This document shows positions 15,492 through 23,630 of a stretch of 34,727 nucleotides of DNA, one piece after another. Within the stretch, counting starts at the first letter, position 1, and the number at the start of each line of letters is the position of its first letter. The notes beneath the pieces are model-generated. The model was not told the DNA's origin and did no database searches. It saw only the letters and a list, made by a program, of their open reading frames with translations. A program made the position numbers and the translations under genes. The stretch is from the NCBI GenBank assembly GCA_028532905.1, contig JAQQAM010000281.1, positions 1-34,727 on the forward strand, written 5' to 3'. The DNA comes from Spirochaetales bacterium (GTDB taxonomy: Bacteria; Spirochaetota; Spirochaetia; DSM-2461).

Positions 15492-16307
15492 ATGATTCAA
15501 TGGATCTCCCAATTCCACCCTGTTACACAGGCCTTATTCGGAACTCTTTTTACCTATGCTGTGACAGCTCTCGGAGCTGCGATGGTTTTCTTTTTCAAAT
15601 CTATCAACAAGAAAGTTCTCAATGGTATGCTGGGATTTGCAGCAGGGGTTATGATTGCTGCGTCCTACTGGTCTCTTCTGGCACCTGCGATTGAAATGTC
15701 TGCTGATTTCCCTGGTGCCGACTGGGTACCTGCTGTAGTCGGTTTTCTGCTGGGAGGAGCCTTTCTCTGGCTGGTTGACAAAACTCTGCCCCATGTTCAT
15801 CCCGGTTTCAAAAAGGGAGAACAGGAGGGAATCAAGTCGGGCTGGCAGAGGAGCGTTCTCCTTGTTCTGGCCATAACAATACACAATTTTCCAGAAGGAT
15901 TGGCAGTAGGTGTCGCTTTTGGAGCAGTTGCTGCCGGTATTCCATCGGCTTCCATCGCTGGGGCACTGGCCCTGGCTATCGGAATCGGAATACAGAACTT
16001 TCCTGAGGGGGCGGCGGTTTCCATTCCCTTGCGCAGAGAAGGATTAAGCCGTAGAAAAAGCTTTATATACGGACAGTTTTCCGGCATGGTGGAGCCTGTC
16101 GCAGGTGTTCTTGGAGCCGCTTCGGTTTTGATTTTCCGTCCCATTCTTCCCTATGCTCTTGCATTTGCGGCAGGAGCGATGATCTATGTCGTTGTGGAAG
16201 AACTGGTTCCTTCTTCCCAGGAAGATGAGGATCACAATGATATTTCCACTATCGGAGCCATGCTGGGATTTGCCGTTATGATGACTCTTGATGTGGCTTT
16301 GGGATAA
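15492..16307 (+). CDS. ZIP-family divalent metal transporter
   Basis: Inner-membrane importer of zinc or related divalent metals, ZIP family, similar to ZupT/GufA-type members. It is 271 residues with about eight hydrophobic segments. The metal site is visible as HNFPEG (131-136) in one helix and QNFPEG (168-173) in the next, with MVEP (E201) after. The loop between helices III and IV is short, with HVHPG (101-105) as its only histidine cluster. I start at ATG 15492, which follows GGGAT, and not at the in-frame ATG 33 bases earlier, which lies in the promoter. It is a single-gene unit with an upstream inverted repeat. Its stop is seven bases from the convergent radC stop. Confidence 0.92.
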   Translation: MIQWISQFHPVTQALFGTLFTYAVTALGAAMVFFFKSINKKVLNGMLGFAAGVMIAASYWSLLAPAIEMSADFPGADWVPAVVGFLLGGAFLWLVDKTLPHVHPGFKKGEQEGIKSGWQRSVLLVLAITIHNFPEGLAVGVAFGAVAAGIPSASIAGALALAIGIGIQNFPEGAAVSIPLRREGLSRRKSFIYGQFSGMVEPVAGVLGAASVLIFRPILPYALAFAAGAMIYVVVEELVPSSQEDEDHNDISTIGAMLGFAVMMTLDVALG

Positions 16308-16314
16308 ACGGTTT

Positions 16315-16986
16315 TCATCCCATCTCCCCCTGCTCCATAAAACTGAAGTACCCCCGGGAGCTGAAAATAATATGATCCAGAACGGGAATACCCAGCAGAT
16401 CTCCCACTTCCACCAGACGTCTGGTTATATCTCTGTCTTCAGGGCTGGGAACCAGCGAACCGGAAGGATGATTATGGGCAAGGCAAAGTGCAGCAGCTCT
16501 GTCAGTGATGGGATCGGCAAAAACTTCCCGGGGATGAACTATGGTACGATTCACCAGCCCCTGGCTGATCTGCCTGGTTTTGATGTGTTCATGGGCTCCG
16601 TTGAGGCTGATGGTAAAGAAGTACTCCTGTTTTCTGTCCGCCATATGGCTTAATAGATTAAATATCAGTTCGGGATGGGTGATTCTGGTATTTTGTGTCA
16701 GATAATGGCGCCTAGAAAACTCCAGTGCTGCTGTCAGCAGGGAAGATCTGGCCATTCCCATACCGGGAATACTCATCAGCTCTTCCGGTTCGGGCATTTC
16801 ATTGTTACTGTCCAGGAGGCTCAGAACATCCTCTGCAATTTTATCAACAGACCGGTTTTTCTGACCGCTTCCAATCAGTATTTTCAAAAGTTCCCTGTCG
16901 TTTAATACCGATATGCCATAACTGAGGGCCTTTTCTCTCGGCTGCATGTTCTGCCTGGACTGTATTGTGTATTTCAAATCGTTCAT
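16315..16986 (-). CDS. radC: RadC-family JAB-domain protein
   Basis: A 223-residue protein of the RadC (UPF0758) family. The N-terminal part has the family opening PREKALSYGISVLNDRELL and LIGSG, then a helix-hairpin-helix SIPGMGMARSS. The C-terminal JAB/JAMM metal site is intact in HPREVFADPI and AHNHPSGSLVPSPEDRD. The biochemical role is unsettled; the name derives from an early DNA-repair link that has not held up. No strong ribosome binding site is seen before the ATG at 16986. An alternative ATG at 16947 would still keep the family start, so the N-terminus is uncertain by 13 residues. Confidence 0.93.
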   Translation of the reverse strand: MNDLKYTIQSRQNMQPREKALSYGISVLNDRELLKILIGSGQKNRSVDKIAEDVLSLLDSNNEMPEPEELMSIPGMGMARSSLLTAALEFSRRHYLTQNTRITHPELIFNLLSHMADRKQEYFFTISLNGAHEHIKTRQISQGLVNRTIVHPREVFADPITDRAAALCLAHNHPSGSLVPSPEDRDITRRLVEVGDLLGIPVLDHIIFSSRGYFSFMEQGEMG

Positions 16987-16988
16987 AC

Positions 16989-17002
16989 AGTCTATACAGA
17001 CT
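16989..17002. promoter_or_regulatory. Inverted repeat at the radC start
   Basis: AGTCT-ATAC-AGACT lies immediately upstream of the radC start codon on the minus strand. A repressor bound here would block radC expression. It does not match a LexA box that I know; possible chance occurrence. Confidence 0.25.
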
Positions 17003-17036
17003 TTTTTGAGCTTCTGATTGAAAAAGAGACGCTTTT

Positions 17037-17903
17037 TTACATATCAGGAACAGGTCCTGTGTAGCTACCGCTGATTATTTCTCCGGTAAATGCAGTCAGA
17101 GAGAAGGAGATGGTAAAACTGTCATTAGATTCAGAAATGACTACCTGACCGCTTGATATATTATACTCATTTTCGTAACCGAAACCGCCCTGAACTCCGG
17201 TATAGAGAGTTATTAAGGGCCAGGTGAGAGCATCTCTGGTACTGTCCTTTGTATAAGTGCCATTAAAATTACTCTGGTCTGGAGTATTCAGATCCATCAC
17301 AAAATAATCTCCGTTACCCTCATATGCATAGTTTGTGAGAGTTCCTGTATACAGGTAGAAGTCCCAGTCATAGCTGTCTGAGTTGGACCCGTTATCTTCC
17401 TTTTGAGCACTGGTGAAACTGCCGGTTACCACTCCATCGATGCTGTAGCTTCCTGATACAGAACCGGAATTGTCATCTGAGTTATCATCAGAAAATGGGG
17501 AAAAACCCAGTTCTTCTGCCCGGGAGTTCATTTCTGAAAGGGATGAGAAGGTTTCACTCGTGTTTCCGTATATAAGAAAATAGATGCCGTTTGCATGCTC
17601 ATCAATTGTATAATCAGTATCTGATGTGTCACCATCAGACTGAGCACCTTCCATAACGAATTCACTTGTATAGATTAAAAAAGCCTCATTACTGCCGGGC
17701 TGGAATGAATCATCAATTTTAGATAACTCCCCGGGTGGAAGTTCCTCTCCATCATACTCAACGGATATTATTTGAAAACCTCCGTAAAGTTCATCTACAA
17801 AACCGACATAGAAAGTGATATCTTTTGAAAAGAGGCTACACCCAGTCAGAAAAAGACAGGACAATAAAATGAGTAAGAATGTTCTGTTTTTAATCGGAGT
17901 CAT
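17037..17903 (-). CDS. Secreted lipoprotein of unknown function
   Basis: A 288-residue predicted lipoprotein. The ATG at 17903 has AAGGAGAG at about six bases and is followed by a classic type II signal peptide, with lipobox LTGC at residues 19-22; cysteine 22 would be lipidated. A longer frame from 17999 has no such context and would bury the signal peptide. The mature part is rich in Asp, Ser, Gly, Tyr and Thr, with a DDNSDDNSGS low-complexity linker near the middle. The second half looks beta-rich (GVVTGSFTS, YDWDFYLYTGTL). I recognise no domain. It is probably anchored to a membrane facing the periplasm or surface. Confidence 0.8.
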   Translation of the reverse strand: MTPIKNRTFLLILLSCLFLTGCSLFSKDITFYVGFVDELYGGFQIISVEYDGEELPPGELSKIDDSFQPGSNEAFLIYTSEFVMEGAQSDGDTSDTDYTIDEHANGIYFLIYGNTSETFSSLSEMNSRAEELGFSPFSDDNSDDNSGSVSGSYSIDGVVTGSFTSAQKEDNGSNSDSYDWDFYLYTGTLTNYAYEGNGDYFVMDLNTPDQSNFNGTYTKDSTRDALTWPLITLYTGVQGGFGYENEYNISSGQVVISESNDSFTISFSLTAFTGEIISGSYTGPVPDM

Positions 17904-18214
17904 AAAACTCTCCTTCAGAATTGTGGTTTGCACAATAAAAATAAATACAGGTTCGAACTCTGCTTCCGGCAGTATAAGAAAGGAAAAAAGGCAGATCATA
18001 TCAGGAACTAAAACTATGTCTGATTAAGTGGCGGGTTCCTTGTATAGTGTACACCCGGTTATTTATATGGTCAAAAGGAAATATCTGTTTAGTGGGCAAG
18101 ATGGGTAACGAGCTATTCTTTGGCCAGTTTGAAGCAGCTTCTTTCTAATGATAATAAATTCTTTAAAAGTATGAAAAACTGCCTGAATAACTTTAACAGG
18201 TATATCAGTAGATT
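17904..18214. other. Intergenic region between the lipoprotein and GGDEF genes
   Basis: A gap of 311 bases. It contains a candidate lipoprotein promoter (18046-18074) and otherwise AT-rich DNA. On the minus strand CCTG...CAGG followed by CAGTTTTT, near 18200-18175, could be a weak terminator for the GGDEF gene. A short frame at 18100-18144 is too small to call, and I see no gene here. Confidence 0.5.
18046..18074 (-). promoter_or_regulatory. Candidate promoter of the lipoprotein gene
   Basis: On the minus strand TTGACC (18074-18069), a 17-base spacer and TACACT (18051-18046, 4 of 6) form a promoter-like pair. It would give a leader of about 135 bases before the ATG at 17903. The -10 overlaps a GTGTACAC palindrome (18048-18055 region). 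Confidence 0.35.
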
Positions 18215-19354
18215 TCAGCGACTGAACTGTTTGTTGCTTTTAACCCTGTACATTTCATTATCAGCATCCCTGACAAGATCCTGGTAGTTTTTGTGTTTTT
18301 CCGGGTCAAAAACAGAGCAGCCGCAGCTGCAGTAGAGTCCGTATTCTTTGATCCCTTTGGCATTAAAATCATTCAATTGATTTTCAAGGCGCTGGATGAC
18401 CAGTTTGATGACCTCTGGTTGTGTCGTTTCCAGGGAAACAAGAAACTCATCTCCTGCAAAACGGGAGGTATTGTCTTCATGTTTCACACACTGATTCAGT
18501 ATCCTGGCAAAATGGATCAGAGCTCTGTCTCCCTCACTGTGGCCGAAGCGGTCATTGATCTGCTTAAACCGGTCCATGTCGATCATAATGACTGAAAAGC
18601 CGATGCCCGTTTTCAGTGCCTGAGACGTTCGGTAATAGAGCCACTCCTCCATCTGTTTTCTGTTATTCAGTCCTGTGAGGGTATCATTGCTGGTTGATCC
18701 GAGTTCCAGGAATATAAAAACAGCAACAATGGCCATAGCTACAGAGTTCCAGACAATCATGGGGCTTGTGGTTACAATCTGGATCACGGCACCGGTTAAG
18801 GGAATCAGAACAAAGGCGAATGTGGCAATTCGGATATTCCGTTCCATTGTCACTTTGCCCCGTATCACCGTCAGAACAGGGGAGTAGATAATCATAAAAA
18901 TAAAGACAGTGTAGAGAATGGAACCCGTCGTATTTCTGATATAGCAGTTGGATGCATCAAAACTGAAAATCCACTGTGTTTTCAGATTGATCAGGAGAAG
19001 TACAAGGGAAATAATCAGGTAATAACTGTAGTAGCCTTTTCTTTTCAGTCTTTCCACTGAGCCGAAAATTTTAAAATCAATGTAATTCAGCCAGATCACG
19101 GGAACCCAAACATTGGAAAAGAAAAAAAGAAAATTGATCAACTGGTTTAGAAAACAGGCCCGGGGGCCGGGAATCCCTTCATACCGCCAGCTGAGAATCT
19201 CCAGAATCAGTACGGCAATCTCTGCGGCTATCAGTTTCATAAACCAGCGGTTGGAGATGGAAAAGTGCTGTTTGTTGTAAATCATATTAAAGAGAAGCAG
19301 AAACAGCAGAGAGATAAAGAAAAAACTGGTCTGGTAATCAAACTGGGGATACAT
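18215..19354 (-). CDS. Membrane diguanylate cyclase (GGDEF domain)
   Basis: Predicted to make cyclic di-GMP from GTP at the inner membrane. With the ATG at 19354 it is 379 residues; a TTG at 19372 would add six, and neither has a good ribosome binding site. The first 220 residues hold about six or seven hydrophobic segments forming a membrane sensor without a known large extracellular domain. The GGDEF domain follows: MIDMDRFKQINDRFGHSEGD, then the active-site loop SRFAGDEF, with AGDEF (300-304) in place of GGDEF, a variant found in active enzymes. The inhibitory I-site reads KHED (291-294) in place of RxxD, so product feedback may be weakened. It is the synthetic counterpart of the HD-GYP enzyme at 736-2571. 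Confidence 0.92.
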   Translation of the reverse strand: MYPQFDYQTSFFFISLLFLLLFNMIYNKQHFSISNRWFMKLIAAEIAVLILEILSWRYEGIPGPRACFLNQLINFLFFFSNVWVPVIWLNYIDFKIFGSVERLKRKGYYSYYLIISLVLLLINLKTQWIFSFDASNCYIRNTTGSILYTVFIFMIIYSPVLTVIRGKVTMERNIRIATFAFVLIPLTGAVIQIVTTSPMIVWNSVAMAIVAVFIFLELGSTSNDTLTGLNNRKQMEEWLYYRTSQALKTGIGFSVIMIDMDRFKQINDRFGHSEGDRALIHFARILNQCVKHEDNTSRFAGDEFLVSLETTQPEVIKLVIQRLENQLNDFNAKGIKEYGLYCSCGCSVFDPEKHKNYQDLVRDADNEMYRVKSNKQFSR

Positions 19355-19451
19355 AGCACCATTATAAATCAATTTCTATAACTGAACAGGCCTTTTTTTC
19401 TGATATTTATGGATTCCCTGATTCAGGAGAATCGGAAAAGGTCAGACAGAT

Positions 19452-19480
19452 TTGACAGTATGCAGTGCAAAATATATTAT
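19452..19480 (+). promoter_or_regulatory. Promoter of the ECF-SAM hydrolase operon
   Basis: A perfect -35 TTGACA (19452-19457), a 17-base spacer and -10 TATTAT (19475-19480) make this the strongest promoter match in the window. Transcription would start near 19487, giving a leader of about 60 bases. The leader holds a small TTTCC/GGGAAA hairpin but nothing I recognise as a riboswitch. Confidence 0.75.
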
Positions 19481-19545
19481 ATTTCTTATGTTTATTTCCT
19501 TAAGGGAAAAAACAAGGTTTAATTAACAGACCAAGGAGTAAGTTT

Positions 19546-20103
19546 ATGAAAGATTATTTTAAAGTGACCACAAGAACTATTGTGGCTACCGGTCTTGGTG
19601 CAGCCCTTTTTATGCTGCTGTTCATGTATGTCAAAGTTCCTTCACCCATCCCCGAGACCAGCCTTCAGACAGCTTACGGTCTGGGCGCCTTTTTTGCAGT
19701 CCTTTTCGGCCCCATTGCCGGCGGATTGATTGCATTCATCGGCCATGCTCTGTCTGACGCTCTGCAGTACGGCTCTCCCTGGTGGAGCTGGGTTATTGCC
19801 AGCGGTGTCTGCGGTTTCGCCTATGGACTGGCCTACAAAAAGACCGGTGTGGAAGAGGGTGAGTTCAAAGGAAAATCCATCGTTGTCTTTAATATTATTC
19901 AGATTGTCGGTAATATCATCGCCTGGGTTGTCATAGCCCCTGTACTGGATATCGTCATCTACAAGGAACCTGTTAATCTTGTATTCACACAGGGAATTGT
20001 TGCAGCGGCCATGAACTCCGTAACGGTAGCCATCATAGGTACTCTTCTGCTTGTTGCCTACAATGCAACCAGAACCCAGAAGGGCAGTCTGGATAAAGAG
20101 TAA
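19546..20103 (+). CDS. ECF transporter S component, UPF0397 family
   Basis: The substrate-binding membrane subunit of an energy-coupling factor (ECF) importer. It is 185 residues with about five or six hydrophobic segments and matches the UPF0397 family along its whole length: VATGLGAALFM at the start (the helix that contacts EcfT), GPIAGGLIAFIGHALSDALQ with YGSPWWSWV, and the ending VAYNATRTQKGSLDKE. The ligand of UPF0397 proteins is not established to my knowledge. AAGGAG precedes the ATG by eight bases, and a near-consensus promoter lies upstream. It opens a six-gene operon with its own ATPase and T subunit and two SAM hydrolases. From this context I infer that the ligand may relate to SAM, methionine or adenosine. 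Confidence 0.9.
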   Translation: MKDYFKVTTRTIVATGLGAALFMLLFMYVKVPSPIPETSLQTAYGLGAFFAVLFGPIAGGLIAFIGHALSDALQYGSPWWSWVIASGVCGFAYGLAYKKTGVEEGEFKGKSIVVFNIIQIVGNIIAWVVIAPVLDIVIYKEPVNLVFTQGIVAAAMNSVTVAIIGTLLLVAYNATRTQKGSLDKE

Positions 20104-20155
20104 AACCTGAAGACTCACAAAAAACGCAAAAGATCTGTATGGGAAGAGGTTCACT

Positions 20156-21865
20156 GTGGAAAATGAAAACATTATTGAGTTCAGGGATTTCAGTTTTCAG
20201 TATTTTACACAGGCAAAACCTACCCTGCATAATATAGATCTGAGCATCAGAAAAGGGGAGAAGATTCTGATAGTCGGTCCCAGCGGCAGCGGTAAAAGCA
20301 CCCTGGGGCATTGTCTGAACGGTCTGATCCCTTTCTCCTATAATGGGGAAATCACAGGCAGCCTGAAAATCCGGGACAAAGAAACCAGAGACCTGGATAT
20401 CTTTCAGCTGTCTAAAATCCTGGGAACCGTCCTCCAGGACCCCGACGGACAGTTTGTAGGGCTCACTGTTTTTGAAGATATTGCTTTTGCCCTGGAGAAT
20501 GATAATATTTCCCTCCCTGAAATGAAACAGAGGGTCCGGAAAGCCGCTGAAATGGTGGATATGGACAGTTTCCATTCTTCCTCCCCCTATGAGCTTTCTG
20601 GCGGACAGAAACAGAGAACCTCCCTGGCAGGGGTTCTGGTGGATGAAGTGGATATCCTCCTTTTTGACGAGCCTCTGGCCAATCTGGACCCGGCAACAGG
20701 CAAAAGGGCCATTGAAATAATCGATGACATTCACAGAGACACCGACAAAACCATAATTATCATTGAACACCGGCTGGAAGATGTCCTTCACAGGGATATT
20801 GACCGGGTTATTGTTATGAATGACGGCCGTATTCTGGCCGATCTGGATGCCGATTCCTTAATGGCCTCTTCGGTTCTGAAAGAGAACGGCATACGGGAAC
20901 CCCTTTATGTTACAGCCCTGAAATATGCGGGAGTTGACGTTTCCAAAGACCTGCAGGCCGGGCACATCGACTCCCTTGTTATGGAAGATGTGAAAAAAGC
21001 CGTATTCGACTGGAATAATTCAGTTGTCTCACCACAGCCGCAAGAAGAAAAAGAGACTCTCCTGCACCTTAAAAATATCTGTTTTTCCTATGACGGGGAG
21101 AAGGATATTATCAGGGATGTCAGTTTCAAACTGGGTTATGGTGAACTCATGGCCATTGTGGGACGCAACGGTGCCGGTAAATCGACTCTGTCCCGGCTCA
21201 TTTCCGGTTTTGAAAAGGAGTCTTCGGGTATCATCTCCTACAGGGGGGAGGATATAAGCGGTCTCACCATCAAAGAGAGAGCTGAAAAAATCGGTGTGGT
21301 TATGCAGAATCCCAACCAGATGATTTCCAAGCCCATGATTTTTGATGAGGTGGCCCTGGGGCTGCGGCTCAGGAATGTGGATGAAGAGGAAATTAAACAG
21401 AGGGTGGAGAAGGTTCTGAAGGTTTGCGGACTGGCCCCTTTCAGAAAGTGGCCTATTGCCGCCCTTAGTTTCGGACAGAAGAAAAGGGTGACCATAGCCT
21501 CCATACTGGCTCTGAACCCGGAAGTCATTATTCTGGATGAACCCACAGCGGGGCAGGATTTCAAACACTATACCCAGATTATGGAGTTTGTGGATGAGAT
21601 CAATAAACTGGGTGTCGCCATTATCCTGATTACCCACGATATGCATCTGATGCTGGAATATGCCGAGAGGGCCGTTGTTATATCAGGAGGACAGAAAATT
21701 GCCGATGCCCGTCCCAGCGATGTCCTTACAAACCACAGTATCATTGAACAGGCAAATCTGAAGGAAACCTCCCTGTATCAGCTCAGTCTGAGTGCAGGGA
21801 TAGAAGACGGTACCGCCTTTGTTCAGAACTTTATTGATTATGAAAAGAAGGTGAGAGTCCATTGA
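20156..21865 (+). CDS. ECF transporter double ATP-binding subunit (EcfA-EcfA')
   Basis: The energy-supplying subunit of the ECF importer, with both nucleotide-binding domains fused in one 569-residue chain. First domain: Walker A GPSGSGKST (41-49), signature LSGGQKQR (147-154), Walker B ILLFDEP. Second domain: Walker A GRNGAGKST (336-344), signature LSFGQKKR (437-444), Walker B VIILDEP. Both appear catalytically complete. The chain starts at GTG 20156, with GAGG about eight bases upstream. Its TGA overlaps the TTG start of the next gene, so the T component is translationally coupled. Such fused ATPases are typical of dedicated (group I) ECF transporters, in which all subunits are encoded together. 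Confidence 0.95.
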   Translation: MENENIIEFRDFSFQYFTQAKPTLHNIDLSIRKGEKILIVGPSGSGKSTLGHCLNGLIPFSYNGEITGSLKIRDKETRDLDIFQLSKILGTVLQDPDGQFVGLTVFEDIAFALENDNISLPEMKQRVRKAAEMVDMDSFHSSSPYELSGGQKQRTSLAGVLVDEVDILLFDEPLANLDPATGKRAIEIIDDIHRDTDKTIIIIEHRLEDVLHRDIDRVIVMNDGRILADLDADSLMASSVLKENGIREPLYVTALKYAGVDVSKDLQAGHIDSLVMEDVKKAVFDWNNSVVSPQPQEEKETLLHLKNICFSYDGEKDIIRDVSFKLGYGELMAIVGRNGAGKSTLSRLISGFEKESSGIISYRGEDISGLTIKERAEKIGVVMQNPNQMISKPMIFDEVALGLRLRNVDEEEIKQRVEKVLKVCGLAPFRKWPIAALSFGQKKRVTIASILALNPEVIILDEPTAGQDFKHYTQIMEFVDEINKLGVAIILITHDMHLMLEYAERAVVISGGQKIADARPSDVLTNHSIIEQANLKETSLYQLSLSAGIEDGTAFVQNFIDYEKKVRVH

Positions 21866-22695
21866 ACAGCAAATTATTCTCATACAATTACATAGATACC
21901 CCTGTTCACAGACTGTCGGGGCTGACAAAATTGATCGCCTTTCTTTTCCTCACCTTTGCTGTAATGTTCAGTTATGATATCCGGGTTATTCTGCTGGTAA
22001 TGGTGTTCTCCCTGTTTGTTCTGCGCCTGTCTAAAATCAAATACAGACAGATCCGGCTGATGGTGATCTATGTGGCTGTATTCATTATAACCAACGCCAT
22101 TATCACTTTTTTCTTTTCCCCGGAAGAAGGGGTTAAGATTTACGGAACCCGGCATGTCCTGTTTAAAATTGCAGGCCCCTATGTGGTAACTCAGGAACAG
22201 CTCTTTTATCAGCTGACCAAGCTGTTTAAATATTCATCTGTCATTCCCCTGGGAATTACCTTCCTTCTCACCACAAATCCCAGTGAATTTGCTTCGGCAC
22301 TCAACGGTGTAGGGGTTCATTACAAAGCAGCCTATGCTGTGTCTCTGACCCTCCGGTATTTTCCGGATATCCAGAGGGAGTACAGAAATATCAGTCTCTC
22401 CCAGCAGGCGAGAGGCCTGGATATGTCCAAAAAAGCCGGATTCGCCACCAGAGTGAAGAATGCCCTTCTGATCATCATCCCTCTGGTATTCTCTACTCTC
22501 GACAGAATAGAACTGATCAGCAATGCCATGGATCTGAGAGGATTCGGCAAGCACAACAGACGTAGCTGGTTCAGCAAGAAGCCATTTACAACATCTGATT
22601 TTATTGCGCTTTTCATCTCCGTATTGATTTTTACAGGGACCATTCTGGTATCCGTATTCATCAATCACGGACGTTTTTATAATCCCTTTATCTGA
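21862..22695 (+). CDS. ECF transporter T component (EcfT)
   Basis: The transmembrane coupling subunit of the ECF importer (CbiQ/EcfT family), 277 residues. It has about five hydrophobic segments and the two cytoplasmic coupling regions: LSQQARGLDMSKKAG near residue 180 (the Ala-Arg-Gly motif) and SNAMDLRGFG near 220 (family motif of the Ala-x-Arg-Gly type, here Leu-Arg-Gly). These dock onto the ATPase. It starts at TTG 21862, overlapping the preceding stop as TTGA, with AAGGTGAG as ribosome binding site. Confidence 0.93.
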   Translation: MNSKLFSYNYIDTPVHRLSGLTKLIAFLFLTFAVMFSYDIRVILLVMVFSLFVLRLSKIKYRQIRLMVIYVAVFIITNAIITFFFSPEEGVKIYGTRHVLFKIAGPYVVTQEQLFYQLTKLFKYSSVIPLGITFLLTTNPSEFASALNGVGVHYKAAYAVSLTLRYFPDIQREYRNISLSQQARGLDMSKKAGFATRVKNALLIIIPLVFSTLDRIELISNAMDLRGFGKHNRRSWFSKKPFTTSDFIALFISVLIFTGTILVSVFINHGRFYNPFI

Positions 22696-22718
22696 TTATC
22701 CAACGAAAGGAGGCTTTT

Positions 22719-23564
22719 ATGGAAAAACCATTAATGGTCTTTCAGACCGATTTTACCTATAAGGAGGGAGCGGTCTGCTCCATGTATGGTGTGGTCAAGT
22801 CTGTTGACCGCTCTCTTGAAATCATTACAGGGACCCATGATATTCCTCAGTTTGATACCTGGAGCGCCTCGTACAGACTCTATCAGTCCATGAAGTTCTG
22901 GCCCGAGGGTACTGTCTTTGTTTCGGTTGTAGATCCGGGTGTGGGAACCGCCCGCAAGGCTTCGGTGGCTCTTACTGAAAACGGTTACTACATCGTTACC
23001 CCGGATAACGGATCTCTCACCCATGTTGATCGGGAATTCGGCATTAAGGAGATTCGGGAGATTGACGAAGGTATAAACCGCCTGAAGGGAAAGGACACCG
23101 AAGAGGTCAGCATTTTTCACGGGCGTGACCTTTTCTCCTACTGTGCCGCCAGGTTTGCTGCGGGCATTATCAGTTTTGAAGAGGTGGGGCCAGCCTACCC
23201 GAGTGAGGATATTGTTCGTTTTCCCATTCTGGAACCAACTGTTGAAGACGGAAAAATATCAGGCATATTTGAGATAAACGATCCCAATTTTGGAAATATC
23301 TGGACCAATATTCCTCTTTCAGTATTTAGAGAGGCGGGGTTTGATTTCGGAGATTATCTGCAACTGCGCATCTGTCACAAGGGAGAAGAGACGTTTTCCA
23401 GAAAGCTCCTGTTTCACAAATCCTTCGGATTTGAAGAGAAGGGGGAGCCCATGATCTACAACAATGAGCTTATGAAAATCTCACTTGCTGTCTCCCAGGG
23501 GAGTTTTATGGAGCAGTACGGCATCGGCTACGGGTCTGACTGGACTGTCGAATTCTCCTGTTGA
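22719..23564 (+). CDS. SAM hydrolase (adenosine-forming), DUF62 family, first copy
   Basis: Predicted SAM hydroxide adenosyltransferase, which uses water to cleave S-adenosylmethionine to adenosine and methionine. It is 281 residues. The triad of the family is present: D72 and R79 in VDPGVGTAR and H134 in FHGRD. TPDNGSL (94-100) is another family motif. The N-terminal motif is altered: DFTYKEG replaces the usual DFGxxDG, with Glu for Asp, so its activity or substrate may differ from the second copy. A strong AAAGGAGG ribosome binding site precedes the ATG, 23 bases after ecfT. The family is related to chlorinase and fluorinase, but plain hydrolysis is the usual activity. Confidence 0.9.
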   Translation: MEKPLMVFQTDFTYKEGAVCSMYGVVKSVDRSLEIITGTHDIPQFDTWSASYRLYQSMKFWPEGTVFVSVVDPGVGTARKASVALTENGYYIVTPDNGSLTHVDREFGIKEIREIDEGINRLKGKDTEEVSIFHGRDLFSYCAARFAAGIISFEEVGPAYPSEDIVRFPILEPTVEDGKISGIFEINDPNFGNIWTNIPLSVFREAGFDFGDYLQLRICHKGEETFSRKLLFHKSFGFEEKGEPMIYNNELMKISLAVSQGSFMEQYGIGYGSDWTVEFSC

Positions 23565-23578
23565 AACTGATTCTTCCG

Positions 23579-23603
23579 AGGATCTCCTTCAGAAGGAAAT
23601 CCT
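23579..23603 (+). other. Hairpin between the two SAM hydrolase genes
   Basis: AGGAT-C-TCCTT, loop CAG, AAGGA-A-ATCCT forms two five-base stems with one mismatch. No T-run follows, so it is not a terminator. It could protect upstream mRNA or tune expression of the second copy, whose ribosome binding site lies about 20 bases further on. Confidence 0.4.
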
Positions 23604-23630
23604 GATAAATGAAAAGAAAAGAGGTGGAAA

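Noticed and set aside
19481-19545. Possible riboswitch in the ECF operon leader
   Set aside because: The leader is only about 60 bases, with one small hairpin; it does not match SAM, preQ1 or other vitamin riboswitch patterns that I can recognise.
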